Below are positions 48,034-61,616 of a stretch of 64,000 nucleotides of DNA, piece by piece; position 1 is the first letter of the stretch, and each line of letters begins with the position of its first letter. The notes below the pieces were generated by a model. It made no database searches. It was given only the letters and a program-made list of their open reading frames with translations, and was not told the DNA's origin. Position numbers and translations under genes: made by a program. This DNA is from Medicago truncatula (lineage: Eukaryota > Streptophyta > Magnoliopsida > Fabales > Fabaceae). The DNA lies in contig NC_053048.1 of NCBI RefSeq assembly GCF_003473485.1, forward strand, positions 40,668,755 through 40,732,754, read 5' to 3'.

Positions 48034-49863
48034 TTGTGTTTAAAAAATCTGGAGATTTGTGTTTAAATATTTTTAAAGAAAAAAATAAAGTTATTTGTGT
48101 TTGTTTACTGTAAAATAAAATGATTTTTAACTAATCCATGAGTTAGCTCCAAAAGTTCATTCCCATAAAATCATTCCCATAAAATCTAAATTTTTACCAA
48201 AAACAAACGCACTCCAAAATTTCGGTATAATTATATTATTTCTCAAATAGGTAATCTGCTCTTAATGTTTTTGTTACTTTTTTCAAAAGTTAAGGGACCA
48301 AGTCAAGTTAACTCATGTAAGTTAAGAGACCAAATTAATTGATTTTAAAGTTAAGGGATTAAGTTTTGTTAACTTAAATAAGTTAAAAAATCAAATCGAC
48401 AAGTTTTATAGTTAAGTAACCAGACAAAATTTTTAAAATAAGTTAAGTGATAGAGAAATATTCAAGACGAATATAAAATCAATTCTAAGTTGTGATAAGG
48501 CAATATAAAATATGGATTTACTCTTTTATTGTTGCAATCCGTAATGTGTATATTCTCTTATGGAAGAATTTAAAGGAATGACTAAAATGTTCAATGTTTG
48601 TCCTCTCTGAGTATAACTCATATGATAAAATATTGCAGAGATATTTAATATGTCTGAATTTTGCCGCTAGGATTTTTCAAAAAAGAAAAAATGATGAACA
48701 TGTCTTTCAATATCATGATTTACTCGGTTAAATATAAAAAAAGAAAATTAAAATTTATGTTTCAGTTTTAAGTGAATCTTTTTTTGGGGATTTTATGTTT
48801 CAGTGATTAGAAAAACCAAATTTCTTTACAAAATAAGAATAAGAAATTACCTTAAGATATAGTTTATATAAAAGACGTAAACTTATATACGAGGTTTCGC
48901 AAATATTATTAAAATATTTGCTACTAATTGTCGCTATCTTTCTGATAAGTTAAACTTAAGCTAGAAAAGTATGACCTTGTAGAATGGTTAGAGGAAACAA
49001 AATTAAACAAAACATATCAACGCAATAATATCAAGAAACATGTTATGCTAAGAACTGCTGAAGCTTTGGTATATCTGGAGACATTAGAAAATAAGTTTTC
49101 TTAAGAAATAACTCATGATATTTTGTCCCATTTTGATGTTATGAAGATATGTATCCATGCCTTATTAACAATGCATGCATCCTATTCCTATATGATTTGA
49201 ATGTACTTGTTTGATTATTTTTTTCAATTGAGATTTTCTATACCTTTTACATTATGCCAAAGTTTAATGTCTATCAGATTCATGTACATGATGAATTATA
49301 TATAGATACCAATCAAAATAATGTATAATGATTATGTTCATTCAATTATAGCTTCTGTTCTTTATCTTTGGATAAACAATTTTGGAAACACCTATAAACT
49401 ATATTATTATATTTTCAGTTTCATCGCACGGATGCGACACACGTTTGTGCCAATGAAGCTCCGACATGATGACACCTAATAATTTGAAGGAAAAATGGGA
49501 GTGATTAATGTAGCAATATGTGTCGACGTTGTTCTGGCATCCACGTCGGCACGTGTTGGACACAGGTGTCTATGTCAGACATTGAAGGCGCCATCAATGT
49601 GAAGTGTCAGTGTTTTAGGGATGTCATCTATGATATAAGTGCACTTAATCACTTTAAAAAAAAAAAAAAAAAAAAGGTGCACTTAATCCAAATCACTTGT
49701 AGGTCAAATTTAGTAAGAAAAAATGGAGCTTAAGCTCACAACTCAAATCAATTGTTTAGTAAGAGAAAAAGGAAACATATCCAAAAGTAGTGATCTCAAT
49801 ATTATTCTTCCCAGAATCCTCTCAAACTAATAGAGTTGTAACATTTTTTGGGAAACCTTTCTG
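48034..49863. other. Intergenic spacer
   Basis: No gene. About 48280-48450 has short repeated words (AAGTTAAGGGACC, AAGTTAAGAGACC, AAGTTAAGGGATT). About 49510-49600 carries ACGTCGGCACGTGTTGGACAC-like GC-richer sequence of probable repeat origin. Also the 3' flank of the GDSL gene. Confidence 0.4.
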
Positions 49864-52561
49864 TTAAGAGTGCTTATAACAAGCCATGTTTAAGGGAATA
49901 GGAGGATCAGAAAGTGAACCATCTACAATTTGCTCAAACACCCATTTATTAGCAGCCTGGGTCAAATGAACACCATCCCAATTAACCACCACAGATGGAT
50001 CCTTGCATGGTTTTCCAATCAAAATCTCTTTTCCATCAATCTTAACCTTTGCTCCACATCCAATGTGTAAATTATAGTTATACTTCCCACCATGTCCACA
50101 ACAAGCCCTCAAAGGTTCCTTAAAACCTGTTTTAATCAAGCAAAACCATAAAAAAAACACACTTTCATGGACCAATGCTGATATTCATGGACAAAAATAT
50201 ATTTAATCTTAGTATTTACCATGTCTGTATGCTTGACTAATGAGAGAGTACTTGGCTGAGTAAACGTCGACATAGGTTATGGCAGCCGAGGGAAGTTTTT
50301 TTCGAAGTTGAACAACAGCTTGTTTCAGTTCATGATTGAAGAACTTAGCCACTTCATTATAAGGGATTGCGCATCCTGCTTTGTCTACTTTATCTGATGT
50401 TACTTTGTGAAGTTCAATGATGTATGGCAAACAACCAACAGGACCAGTATTGTGAATCCAAAATGATCTTCCTCCATGAGCATATATATTCTATACATCA
50501 ATAGCAACATTTAGACAAACATGTATGTTATGTTACACATTAGCTTAATTGCTACAACTATAATTTCTTTATAGCAATTGCATCAAAAATCAAAATGGAT
50601 TATTACCTTGATTGTGTTCTTGAATTGATCCAGAACATCAGGAACATATGCTTTAACTTGATTTATGGACATGTTGTGGAAGTAACCGGATGCCAAGTCA
50701 TTTTGACCAATATCAAATGTGTATAATGCTCGAGAAAAATATTCTGCTTTTGGTAACAATGTTTTGTATATTCCACCTAAGAGGAAAAATATTGATGGCT
50801 TGTTAAGGTGAATTGTTCACATCTTATTTTTTATTTTTTTAAAAAAAACTCGATATCCGATCCAAGAACCGAGTATATGCATTGACATTACCTTTGTTGC
50901 GAAAAAATTGTGTCCTACGCTGGAAATCATTGAACTGAGTGAATTGAACATCCAAAGAGAAAGGGCTGAAACCACCAGTTTGATGAAGAGTTGTATTCTG
51001 AGGTCTGATGGTTGATCCAGCAGTTGCAAAGTTGGCTCCATGGCTAAAATTTGATCCAACAGCATCAAGGTATGCATTCAAATATGGAAGGCCTAGCTTC
51101 TCAGCTTTTAATTCACAAAATGAAAAATAAAAATTCGAATTAATTTTTTTTTTTGCAGTGAAAAAATAGTAATGTACATTCATCTATCAAAATATTAAAA
51201 TTTATGTCCATAATAACAGCTAGCTTAGATAGACAATATCGATGGAGCTTATGGCTGAAGTTTATGGTGTGTTAAAAAAAATGTAAGCTTCACGTTTGAT
51301 ATGTTACATACAGCTTCTTTTTAGACCTCTTTTATAAAGGAGCGGTGTAATTTGAACATCACAAAACCGACACCATACATAAGCAATTAAGTACTGTGTA
51401 GAAATACACTTAAAACAGTTGTTGATTTGACAAATGATATGACGACATTTTTACTCAATCTAGTATACGTATTTTTCGCCTGCTTTGGCTTTTTTTTATT
51501 TTATTTTGTCAAATAGCTCGTTTTAATTTAAAATGCTCACATACCATTTTTTTTTTTTTTAAGGAAAAATGCTCACATACAATGTAGCTTGATATATCAC
51601 AAAACTTATACATAAATTTTACAAGTGGGTAAAATGTTAAGAGATTTAAAGAATTGTAGGCTCTAACATTATCAAATCACGTGTGTCAAAAATAAAAAAC
51701 ATGATCAAATCTCTGATGACAAGAATATCATCATCCATGGATACTGTCGGTGGATAAATAATTCAGTTCTTCTAAAATCCCTTTACTTTTTCCCCACTAT
51801 TAGTATTAAAAAGTGTATCTGTGGGAACTGGTGTTATAAAAAGAAATAGTATATTTAAAAAAAAATTTAACATGGGTCCTCAAGGTACATGTTAAGAATT
51901 CTACTAATAAAAATTATATATTGAAAATTGTGTTAATTTATTGTTTAAATTGTTTAGTATTCATTTTTTTTAAAATAAATTTTTAGCATTAATGAAATGA
52001 AGTTAATGTTTAACATGATCCTATTTAAAAATATATGTATTAGAAAATAAAACGGAAATAAATAATTGTTAAGCAAAAAGTTAAAGCAAGTTACCACTAA
52101 TCATGGGATCTTATTCTTACTTTATTTTTTATTTAATGACAAAATAATAGTAATTTTATACTAGATTGAGCTTGAAAACAAAAATCTTATCTTATCCTTA
52201 GCTTTACACACTAATACACATAGATTCACCCAAACACACAGAAAGAATGAAAAGAAAGTAAATATGAATAATGGAACTAGTTAGTAGTACCAATGAAATC
52301 AACAAGAAGACGACCATCACAGTAGCGACCAACAGGGTGATGAAAGAAGGACTCTCCATAAGGATAGCCAGGTTGTCCAAAGGCAGCAGAAAGACCTCCA
52401 GTGTCTGAATTTGAGTCACCAAAGTTGAATATTGCTGGGAATTCACACTTCCTTGAACCACTAACTGAATTATCTGTAATAATAATTGAACAATACAGTA
52501 CCACTAAACAAAGGGTATTCATAATACCAGCTGGTACTATTAAAGGTTTCATATTCATCAT
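49864..52561 (-). CDS. GDSL esterase/lipase, ENOD8-like
   Basis: Secreted SGNH-fold hydrolase of the plant GDSL family, probably acting on esters in the cell wall or apoplast. I read exons 52291-52561, 50892-51104, 50607-50776, 50220-50490 and 49864-50126, which join in phase to 395 aa. A hydrophobic signal peptide covers about residues 1-35. Block I is [12 protein letters not shown] with nucleophile S50. Block II is [10 protein letters not shown], block III is FDIGQND (N187), and block V is [11 protein letters not shown] with D359 and H362. All four catalytic elements are present. [14 protein letters not shown] and [12 protein letters not shown] are typical of the ENOD8 / At3g26430 / At5g14450 group. 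ENOD8 is a nodulin in Medicago, but this copy cannot be called nodule-specific from sequence. Two closely spaced N-terminal ATGs make the exact start uncertain by one codon. Confidence 0.92.
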
Positions 52562-55500
52562 GTAGTAGTAGTACTAGTAGCAGTTGCAGCAGCAGGAATT
52601 AAAGAAAAGAGCTAGAAAATTTAGATATATATGGACTGCTAAAGTCACATGCTAAGTATATAAATAGAATGTGCTAAAGAACAGTGCAATGTTAACATCA
52701 TATGTTTGGACTTTGGAGTACTCTATCAAGTGGGAGGAAAACCACATTGAATTGGGAGCCCTTAAAGGATTTTTTGGCCTTTTATTTGAATTGTTTAGTA
52801 TATTTTTTTGGTAGAATTGTGAATTTTTTTTTCTGATCCTTTTATAAAAAAAAATTTTAAGTCTGATCCCCTTTGATTTTTTTTTTTTACCAAAATGACC
52901 CACTTTTTTTTTTGTCTTTTTCCTCGTTCCCGCCATCTGAAACGGCGGGACTGAGCCGCCGGTACACGTGTCGCATCCTGAATGGCCACTTTTTTTTTGC
53001 CATTACCGCCATCTTTATTGTAATTGTCATCATTATAACAATAAACAAAAAATATTATTATGATTTCATTTGATAACTTGAAGGAAATGATTAACATCAC
53101 CCTTGTCAAAATGATCAATCACCTTTATTCACAACTTATTAAAAAATTATAATTATGATGTTTATTTAATTAGATTTTATATTTATCTTCGGTTTTTTTA
53201 AATGACATTTTTCATCTATTATAATGTTATAAATGAAAAGTATAATTGTTTCGGACTTAGTAAAAGCCCAATCTTGAGGCATAAAGGTCATAGGCAATAG
53301 CGACCTCCAAAGTCAGCATGGAGCCACCAAATCGAAGAAAAATATCCATAGTTAATCGAGATTCTCATAGATGGTAAGATGCTTCGCTTATACTCAAAAG
53401 GTGGGAAAAATACTCGGGTGTAATTGACTTAGTGTTATTGATGCTTTTAGTTTATTTTAGATGAGAAAGAATGATAGATGAATGATTAAAATAAATTATA
53501 AATGAGAAAGAATGAGTGGTTAAAAAAAAGATAAAAACAAATGTACCAATAACACCAAAGATTTCATTCGAGCCATGGAATCGGGAGTCATGTACATCAT
53601 CCTACAACATTCCTCTGCATTGCGCCTCAAATCGTAGATAGATCATCAATTATAAATTCAAATTGAAGGCCACATCACAGCCAAGATATAGTGATTGTGA
53701 TCGACCGCAATTAAGTCACCCCAATTGCAAAGTACTTGAAAATCATGGAAGCATCCACAATATGACGCAAAGACGGTAATGCAAACGGATATAAATAATT
53801 TTACGATATCAAAATCAAAGCATTAAAATCTACGTCACGGCTCTTGATGGGTGCACAGTTGTATGTATAACCGACTCCACATTCTCATTTCCAAGAATAA
53901 TACAATGCAAAAATAGATTACCTCCAAAAGAAGCAACATTCCCAGATAACGCTCGTGTAAAAAAACATGCTCCGAATACAGATGAAAAGAAGACACAAAA
54001 TTAGCTAAATCAAACTTTTAATATGCTCGTTTTACCCTATGTTTACAAGCTTATGAAATAAATATTTGAATATATTATTTTTTTACAAATTATTACTTGC
54101 GGATAGATTTACAGGGTAAGTTTAGAATTACCAACTTTTTTTCCTTTTGGTTCAACTTCATAATATATATCTATCACGATGCACATCTGATAAGTTGTGC
54201 ATCTTTTTTTTTTTTTTTTTAATAGATGCACAATTCTACTCTTTTTATTTTTATTTTTATCATGTCTTCCTAAATTTAAATCAAATTTTTTTTTTTGAAA
54301 AATCACAATTGCAATCTGATAAGCTGGAACCCAGTGGGACCAGCATAACCCTTTCAATATTGGCATGCAACAAATATGATGCCACTTTACTTGCTTGAAG
54401 AAGAAGTTTACTTAGGACCATAGAGAGACCAACTTTTTTTTTTCTTCTTTTCAATTAGTATCACCATAATATAATCCATGTGAGCTTTATTGTTTCATAG
54501 CCAAGGATATTCATGATGAGGGGACCTTTTCTACTTAGCGAAGCTCTTCCTCTCCCAATAATATTTGTTTGTGTGGTCCTCATTTCTTCTAATAGTGATA
54601 ACTGAATAAGTGGAAAATCTACACACAGAAAATGTGTTTTAACGGGAAAATAAAAAATAAAAGAAAACTACCCAGAAAGTCAGCACAATAACCTTTTGAA
54701 TTTTAGGAGCTGTGTGGTGAGGTTGCAACAGTTTTTAAAGGAAAAAACAGAATATAACAAAGGAACTGTCTAGAAATCTGAAACTAAATCTCATGAATAT
54801 AAAAGCTTAATAAAACATATAAATTTCAAGATTGTGATTGGAGAAATCATGAGGTCATGAACATCAAAACAAACCAACACATGGAGATATAAGTATCACT
54901 GGGAACAAGTTAAGGAGTGATTTTTGCGCGATAGTCGATAGGTACACATGTATGTAATTAGTTCCTGGAAGACAATTGAGAGTCCATGACATACCATCTC
55001 CTTGAAAGAAGAAAGAAAATAACTACAAATATAATAAACAAGCAGAACGCAAAATTAAAACAGGAATGCCACTAGAAATAGCACAAATCTCAAGCACTCT
55101 GAAATCACAAACCACTCAAGCTACTGACAAAACTGATGAGAGGTCATGCTCATCAAACCCACCAACAGGGGCATTGTCTTGCATCCCCGTCTTTAATGAA
55201 TTCCTGGTAAATGAATAGCATCAAGTGAATTCCTGGAAAATGGTAACATTTTATATACACTGGAACCTCAGAAGCTCTTACATCCAAAGTTTGATCATCA
55301 GCCGATGGAAGAGTCTGTGGTAGTAATTCTTGATTAAGGGCATCCAAAAGAGCTGCCCTGGCACAAGAATCTTTAAATGCAGTTTGTATTCTTTAAATTC
55401 ACAATTTTCTAATTTTATCACACATCAAGCATGGTCAAAAGTAAAACAGAAGTTTTAAAGAATAGTTTGTTGTTAATTAAGCAAGATAGAATCCACGGAG

Positions 55501-57279
55501 TTGAGTATAATGTGGACTGTCAAAATTTGTGGAACATGTAGATGCTTAGCGAACATAATCGACAAAATAACTCATAGTTAACAGGGCAACAAAAGACTAG
55601 ATGACATGGTAAAGTTGAATAGTTTATATCTAATGACTAGTTATATGCACGGGAACTAGTTCGTTACATGAGAATCATTTTCCCGGTTAAGTAAAGAAGA
55701 ATCAAACCAAAGGCAACGAGATGATCTTTTACAGTAAAAAACTTGTATGCTCTGTTATATTTTCCTGGTACAAAAACATTGTAAAATGCATATATATACA
55801 TTTATTCAGGTGTATCCCAGTCCATGTATGTGCATCGCTAAAATGCAAATACATCTAAATCCAGACAAATATAAACAGTGCTATTCACCACTTGAATCAT
55901 CCAGCACAATACAGATATAACTCAAACGAACAGCTGCAACAACACATGACTTGAAGTTGTATGCAACAAACTTTTTTCCGTGATTCTGAGTTATAATCAC
56001 TTACATATTATATAGACAAATAAAACTACTTATATGAAGAAGAAAAAAACAGAAAAAACACTAAAAAAAGGGAACAAGAGTATAATTTGTAAAAAATTGT
56101 TAATGAGTAACAGTATCAGCCTATCATATCAGCACCAAATGCCTCAAATCCTAAACCTTCATCATATTTGATCCACCTTTTGAATTTTGATTGATAATAA
56201 TATATGAAATTCATATTTTACCAAAGGATATTGAAGACGGAAACAAATGTTCCGGTACCATTGGATTGGACAAAAATTCACTCTAAAGTCTAAACCACAA
56301 AATAAGAAGGGATATGTCTCAATGTTTTGGCATTTCTTCACCTCCCAGCAACCATGTAAAAACTCCTACACCTAAAAAATGCTACAGTTTCTTAAAGTTA
56401 TACTTCAGAGTTACAAACAATAAAAGACCATCTCATTTACCTACTTCTAGATGCTAACGAAAATCCCAGACTTCCCAGTGAATTCCATAACCAATTTCCC
56501 AACAAATCTCAGCAAATGATTAATAGATATGAAAACATATATGCTTGCAATGTTGCATAAACTAGTAACCACTCATGATGTGTTGTTCAATGCAGGAAAG
56601 TATACATGCTTGTAATGTTACATAAACTTGTAACCACTAATGATGCGTTGTTCAATGCAGGAAAGTATACACACTATCCTCAGAGTTCAAGTCAACAATG
56701 TAGAAAACACAAGGAGTAATCTTTTGAATTATTTTCTGCTTTGTTTGTGAGAGATGTAGATAATCTAAAAATTGCATAATGTCCATTGTCATGAACTTTA
56801 ACAGGGCATAATCCAATATTGTAAAACAGGAATGACAAAATGTTAAGTATCGTGATTTATATGGGAAATCTGAAAAATAAAAGAGTGATATATATACTCA
56901 ACAAATGCTTAGTCACCGCTAATTTTCTCCACACAGCTCATTTTCTTGTTCAAAAAGCAAAGGAAAACAATTAGACCAATTAAATAGTAGTAGTATTCTG
57001 ATATTCAATTTAGCTCTAAAATTTACAGGCTCTGCAACAATGGGCATGAAAGAGATTGCATTTCAAACTTTCAGTTGATGAGTGAAGACCATTAGTTACT
57101 ACACTATCAGCTCAAAAATAACATGATGTAAACAAGTATTGTTACTACAACAGAGATAAGACTCATGGAACACTATCTCCTCACTCCATGCACAAATTCC
57201 TTGTCAACAAAAGCACCAGTACTAGTACATACATATCTAAAAACCTAACCTCGTCATAAAACTCCTTGTCAATGCCAGT
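52562..57279. other. Spacer between GDSL and presenilin genes
   Basis: No firm gene. On the minus strand 55153-55372 has a coding-like stretch (RAALLDALNQELLPQ) that I cannot place in a family. 52870-52990 is a GC-richer patch within poly-T tracts, probably repeat-derived. The remainder is AT-rich. The part next to 57280 should hold the presenilin 3' UTR. Confidence 0.35.
56541..56670. repeat. Two-copy tandem repeat, 65 bp period
   Basis: The words TTGTTCAATGCAGGAAAGTA and GTAACCACT recur with exact 65 bp spacing. The two copies differ at a handful of bases. Confidence 0.85.
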
Positions 57280-58551
57280 TCAAAACATCATCAAATTCGT
57301 AGCAGTTCCAACGATAAAAGGCTCCATCAACAATCTAGTCAAGAAATAGAAAAGCACACCCAAAGCAATCGAAATCGGAAGAGCCGGCAAAGCATGACGA
57401 CAAACCGACAACAAAATAAGAGTGCATCCAAGTCCAGATATAATGGCAAGGTAACAAGCATAAACAGTCATAAGATCATACATTGCAGCTCTTCCCACAA
57501 GAACACTGTAGAACACAAAATCACCAAGTCCAAGCTTAATCCCTCTCTCAGCAAATTCCTCTCTTTCCCTGGGTTCTCTCCTCTCATTCCCCATCACCTC
57601 AACAAGTGGAGACCTTTCTTCTTCGCGATTCCCATTATTTCCAACCAATGGTGACCTTTCCCCTTCATCATTCCGAAAATCCTCAACCCCCGCAACAGAA
57701 TCATCACCACCACCTCCTTCAATATGAATATCATTATCACGTTCATTCATATTCACTATGGGGACCACCTGAAGTTCCTGAAGCTCAATCGAAGACGATT
57801 GAGTTGGCTGAGCTTCAGAAACACCGGCGACGAAAAGCCCAAAAGCAGCGGCCCTGCTGTTAGGAGCAACGGTAGGGCGAGCTTCATAAATCAAAGCAGG
57901 AAGCTCCTCATTCCGGCTCGAAGCCAATTCAACGAGGAGCTTCAAAGGACCACCAGGAGCTAAAACAGCAACAAGATCATAAAGAGCAAGAGCAACAAGA
58001 AGCGTCCACGTGGTCCATTCCGGAAGCTTCGTAAACCACGCAGCAACGAAAATCCCAAGACAAACCATATAACACTGACGAACAATAATCGGAATCGCTT
58101 CCGCGAAAACCGAAAGCACACCAACAATAGTGAAATTGAAGAGAAAAATGAAAAAAGTGATTGAATCTAACGGAATTGAGAAGCGTTCGATTAGGTTGAT
58201 GAAGATGGATCCACCCATGGTAGCGAGGACGAAGAAGGCGGAGAAGCGGACATAGTTACGGAGGAAGGCGGTGCAGTTGTAGTAGTAAAGGAGGACGAGA
58301 AGGAAGGTGACGATGGCGATGAGGATGATGAAAACGACGGCGTTGAGAAGTGCGCCTTCGAGTTTTTGTGCGGTGGTGTCGGAGGGGTTTTCAGCGTAGA
58401 CGAGATTAGCGGCGGTGGTGAAGGTGGTTTCCGGTGAGGAGGTGGTGGAGAGAGTGTAGACGAGGAGAACGACGAGGAACATGCAGATTGAAACTGGTGA
58501 CATTACTCCGATTATCTCAACGCCAATGCTTTCTAAAACGCTTGATTCCAT
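57280..58551 (-). CDS. PSN: Presenilin (gamma-secretase catalytic subunit)
   Basis: Polytopic aspartyl protease of endomembranes. The single uninterrupted frame gives 423 aa; lack of introns is usual for plant presenilins. Catalytic aspartates are D192 in LALYDLVAVL and D344 in GLGDFVFYSVL, and the ALPAL motif is at about residues 387-391. Eight or nine hydrophobic helices are visible. The N-terminal start MESSVLESIGVEIIGVMSP fits the family. The loop between the two active-site helices (about 230-335) is acidic and Gly/Glu-rich, with two repeats of ERSPLV (298-303 and 312-317). All catalytic residues are present, so the enzyme should be active. Confidence 0.96.
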   Translation of the reverse strand: MESSVLESIGVEIIGVMSPVSICMFLVVLLVYTLSTTSSPETTFTTAANLVYAENPSDTTAQKLEGALLNAVVFIILIAIVTFLLVLLYYYNCTAFLRNYVRFSAFFVLATMGGSIFINLIERFSIPLDSITFFIFLFNFTIVGVLSVFAEAIPIIVRQCYMVCLGIFVAAWFTKLPEWTTWTLLVALALYDLVAVLAPGGPLKLLVELASSRNEELPALIYEARPTVAPNSRAAAFGLFVAGVSEAQPTQSSSIELQELQVVPIVNMNERDNDIHIEGGGGDDSVAGVEDFRNDEGERSPLVGNNGNREEERSPLVEVMGNERREPREREEFAERGIKLGLGDFVFYSVLVGRAAMYDLMTVYACYLAIISGLGCTLILLSVCRHALPALPISIALGVLFYFLTRLLMEPFIVGTATNLMMF

Positions 58552-59435
58552 TTTTTGAGTTTTGGTTTTGATTTAATGCTTCATAATTTCATTCTTCTTC
58601 TTTCTTCAAACACTATGTCTATGGACTCTATGAGAGAGATGAGTTTAATTCTTCTATGAGGGAGTACTAAGCTTGAGTTTTTGTTTACTTTTTTCTGGAT
58701 TAGTGTTAATGCGGGTTATTAATTTAACTTTGACTTATTATCAGATTTGGGTTTGATGAAAACTACACCTAACTTTCACTTTCCTTTTTTTTTTTTGTTT
58801 TTTTTGAAGGATTTTTTCACTTTCCTTATTTCAATATTACTCCAAATAAGATTCAACAAATTATGAATAGAGCTTTTCTTAAAAAAAATAAAATTATGAA
58901 CGGAGTTTAATTTTTGGTTGAACTATTTTCATTAGAGTTAGGGGGTGAATACATAAAAAATAGTTAACAATATAATGTCAAAAAAAGAACGAAAAAATTA
59001 TCGTTTGAAGTAAATTAAAAAAACATTCTTTCATGGCAAGGACATCTCTTCAAGTAGTGTTCTTAAACTTGTTTGATAAAAACTCATTTAGAAAATAGCC
59101 GTTTTTATTTTTATAATGACATGGAATCAAAATAAAAATTCAATCTCAACAATAAACCTCACCCTCTACTTAAAATCCACACTTTCAGACTTCACACAAT
59201 TACATGTTAGCCTATCAAAATGCCCAAAACCATACCAATATAATACGTGACGAAACAACAGGGAGTCCTGAATAATGTGCAGCCACTTTGAATAACTTTA
59301 TAAAAGCTTACCGCATGTAATATGATTTTGGATTTGCCATTCCCACAAAACTTAAATGATTTTGCATGGCATTACTCAACATAGGTTTGTATCCAATTTG
59401 TGCAGATTATGACATTCATTAGTGCAAGTATAGAT
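58552..59435. other. Presenilin upstream region
   Basis: Presumed promoter and 5' UTR of the presenilin gene, then AT-rich spacer. I see no gene and no convincing TATA box. Confidence 0.4.
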
Positions 59436-59565
59436 AAGGACCACACAAGTTATGGTGTTGAGATGTTGGTTTGGAACCTTAAAGTGTGTTCCTCACAAAG
59501 TCTCAAATTCGATTCATTCCGGTGTCAATTTGATTTGACTTCTTTAAAAAAAAAGGACCACACAA
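59436..59565 (+). mobile_element. SINE with 13 bp target-site duplication
   Basis: AAGGACCACACAA occurs exactly at 59436-59448 and 59553-59565. The ~104 bp between contains a TGGTGTTGAGATG segment (A-box-like), CAAATTCGATTC (B-box-like) and an A-tail. This is a typical short plant SINE, different in sequence from the 2275 family. Confidence 0.82.
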
Positions 59566-61480
59566 TTTAGTGTTCTACTATAACAATCTAGGTATGGTTG
59601 CAAAGTTATAAGATTGGAGGTCATTCACATTTGTAAACTCGCTAACCCTTGTGTAAAAGTATTTAGAAATGGCGCTCACGAAATTCAATAACTTCCCTAC
59701 AATTGGATCTAACAATAAAATAAGGAAAGGGTATGGACATGTTTTTGCACAGGGATATTGGTCTTAAATCCTTCATAGATGTCAGATTCTAACCTTCAGT
59801 ATCAAAACTATGTTGGTTTCATTCAAAATGCAGTGTTGCTTGATCCAATTAATTTGTCGGGGCCTGAAGCTGTATATGCTAAACAAGGCCTGTCGAAATT
59901 CATTAGCTTGGAATTGATCACTTGTAAGAAGGTTATTGTGTTCCGGAGTCGCACGTTATATAAGAACATAGAGGCTAATCAAATAAGGAAAAATAAATCA
60001 GATATAAGACAATTCTTGTTTAGGACTAGCCTTTTTGTGTTCATCATATTGTCTGTTTGTTTTCTTTGATTTGCATCACATGATTCATTTGAATATATTA
60101 CTTATTAAATCTTGTTCCTGAATTAAATTCATTCATTGTTATGTTCTTCATTCCCGAATATGACTATACATCATAAAACAAGTCTCTACTAACACATTTA
60201 CATGCTAACTTGCATATTTTCTCATCTTATGTGTGAATCGTAACTATTATATACACAAAACAAAGAAAAAAGAATACCATACCAATGGACTTTTCAATAT
60301 CATGAAATTTGGAATACAACCTTCAAACACTATAAGAACCCTAACTACGACAAATGGACTTCAAGATATTATGCTTCAAAAATTTTAGGTAAGCGTTACA
60401 AGATCTTTGCTCAATTTTTTTCCCATTCCTTACTTTCTAAGAGCATAGAAGGTGTACCATCCTACTATATAGCTATCCAAGGCCTAAGAAAATGACAAGA
60501 ACTAGACCTAGTTACCAGTGTTCCATTCCTCCTCGTCTGATGATGATCCTACAACCAAATCGGGTGACCTCATCACAAGAGAAGCCGTTCTATCCGTAGC
60601 ATGGAAGACCGGTCCAAAACACAAACCGTGTTCATCATAACAATTGTATTGATTAGGAAAATGCCCTTAATTTGAAATGACCTCCTCTACTGTATCCTTA
60701 TAGATTAGGATGGTTTTGATAATGTGTCAACTGCTCCCTCAGTTTTGAGTTTGTTGAAAATGTGTGTTCTTACATCAAAAACCATTAGAGAGAAATGATT
60801 GAAATATTTTAGAGAGAAGGGCTGCTAATTTTAAGCTATAGAATGAAAGAATGGTAGGAGTTAAGTGTGGTTTATGTTTTTCAGAGAAAAATATGATCAT
60901 ATAAAAACGAGTATTAGATAGGAAAATGGTTAAATTTGAGTTTGAAATAATTTTCTTTGTATGATTGGTTTTTTTTTTTTTTTTTTTTCCTTTAACCGAA
61001 ATTTATTGATTTTAGTAAAAGCGAAAATTTTCTCTGTGTTTGAAATAGTTTTTCTTAGAAGGCCAAAGCTTTCAATGTCTATTTAATTAAGAGTTTCCAA
61101 CATTCAGTTTCTTTATTTGCCGAAAAATGGTCAAATCCACTTATGTTATTTAAGTTTTGATAAGTGTCAAACTGCTTAATGAATAATGGAGTGTGTATCA
61201 CAGCTAGGTCAAGCTTTCATTTAACTTTTACGAAGAAGAAGAAATGAGAGATAATTGATACACTAATGAAATTGAGATTCTGGATGAGATGAAGCACCTA
61301 AAGTTTTATTTCTTCTCTAATATTTTCTAAAAGTGAGGTTCCCTTCCCTCATTCCTTCCCTCGTTAGCCAAATCACTCGCAAAACCAGAATCTGGAAACC
61401 CTAAAGGATCAATTGCTTCTGGTTCTCCTTCCAATCGAATCCTATCTGAATCATTCCGTTTGCAAATCGTTTGTTCTTTT
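59566..61480. other. Intergenic spacer
   Basis: No supported gene. The open frame at 59779-60069 has a hydrophobic tail but no family resemblance or splice context. A long poly-T lies at about 60968-60988. 61300-61480 is probably the promoter and 5' UTR of the gene that follows. Confidence 0.4.
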
Positions 61481-61616
61481 GGGAAGGTAAGGTAATGTTT
61501 TTCTCGTTCTTTGTAGTTTGCTTCAATTGTTGAAGTTTGTTTTAATATCGATGCATAGAATAATAATAATGATAATATACATTGTTATTTGTTTTTTTAT
61601 TTTATTTTATTCGAAG

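Noticed and set aside
52652-53118. Lys-rich minus-strand ORFs upstream of the GDSL gene
   Set aside because: Their Lys/Phe content reflects poly-T and poly-A tracts. No start context, domain or splice logic.
57394-57963. Plus-strand ORFs within the presenilin locus
   Set aside because: They are antisense shadows of the presenilin coding frame.
57280-58551. Presenilin as a processed retrocopy because it has no introns
   Set aside because: Plant presenilin genes are normally intronless, the catalytic motifs are intact, and there is no poly-A tract or flanking duplication.
59779-60069. 96-residue plus-strand ORF
   Set aside because: Hydrophobic C-terminal tail only, with no family signal and no supporting promoter or splice sites. 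Kept as spacer.
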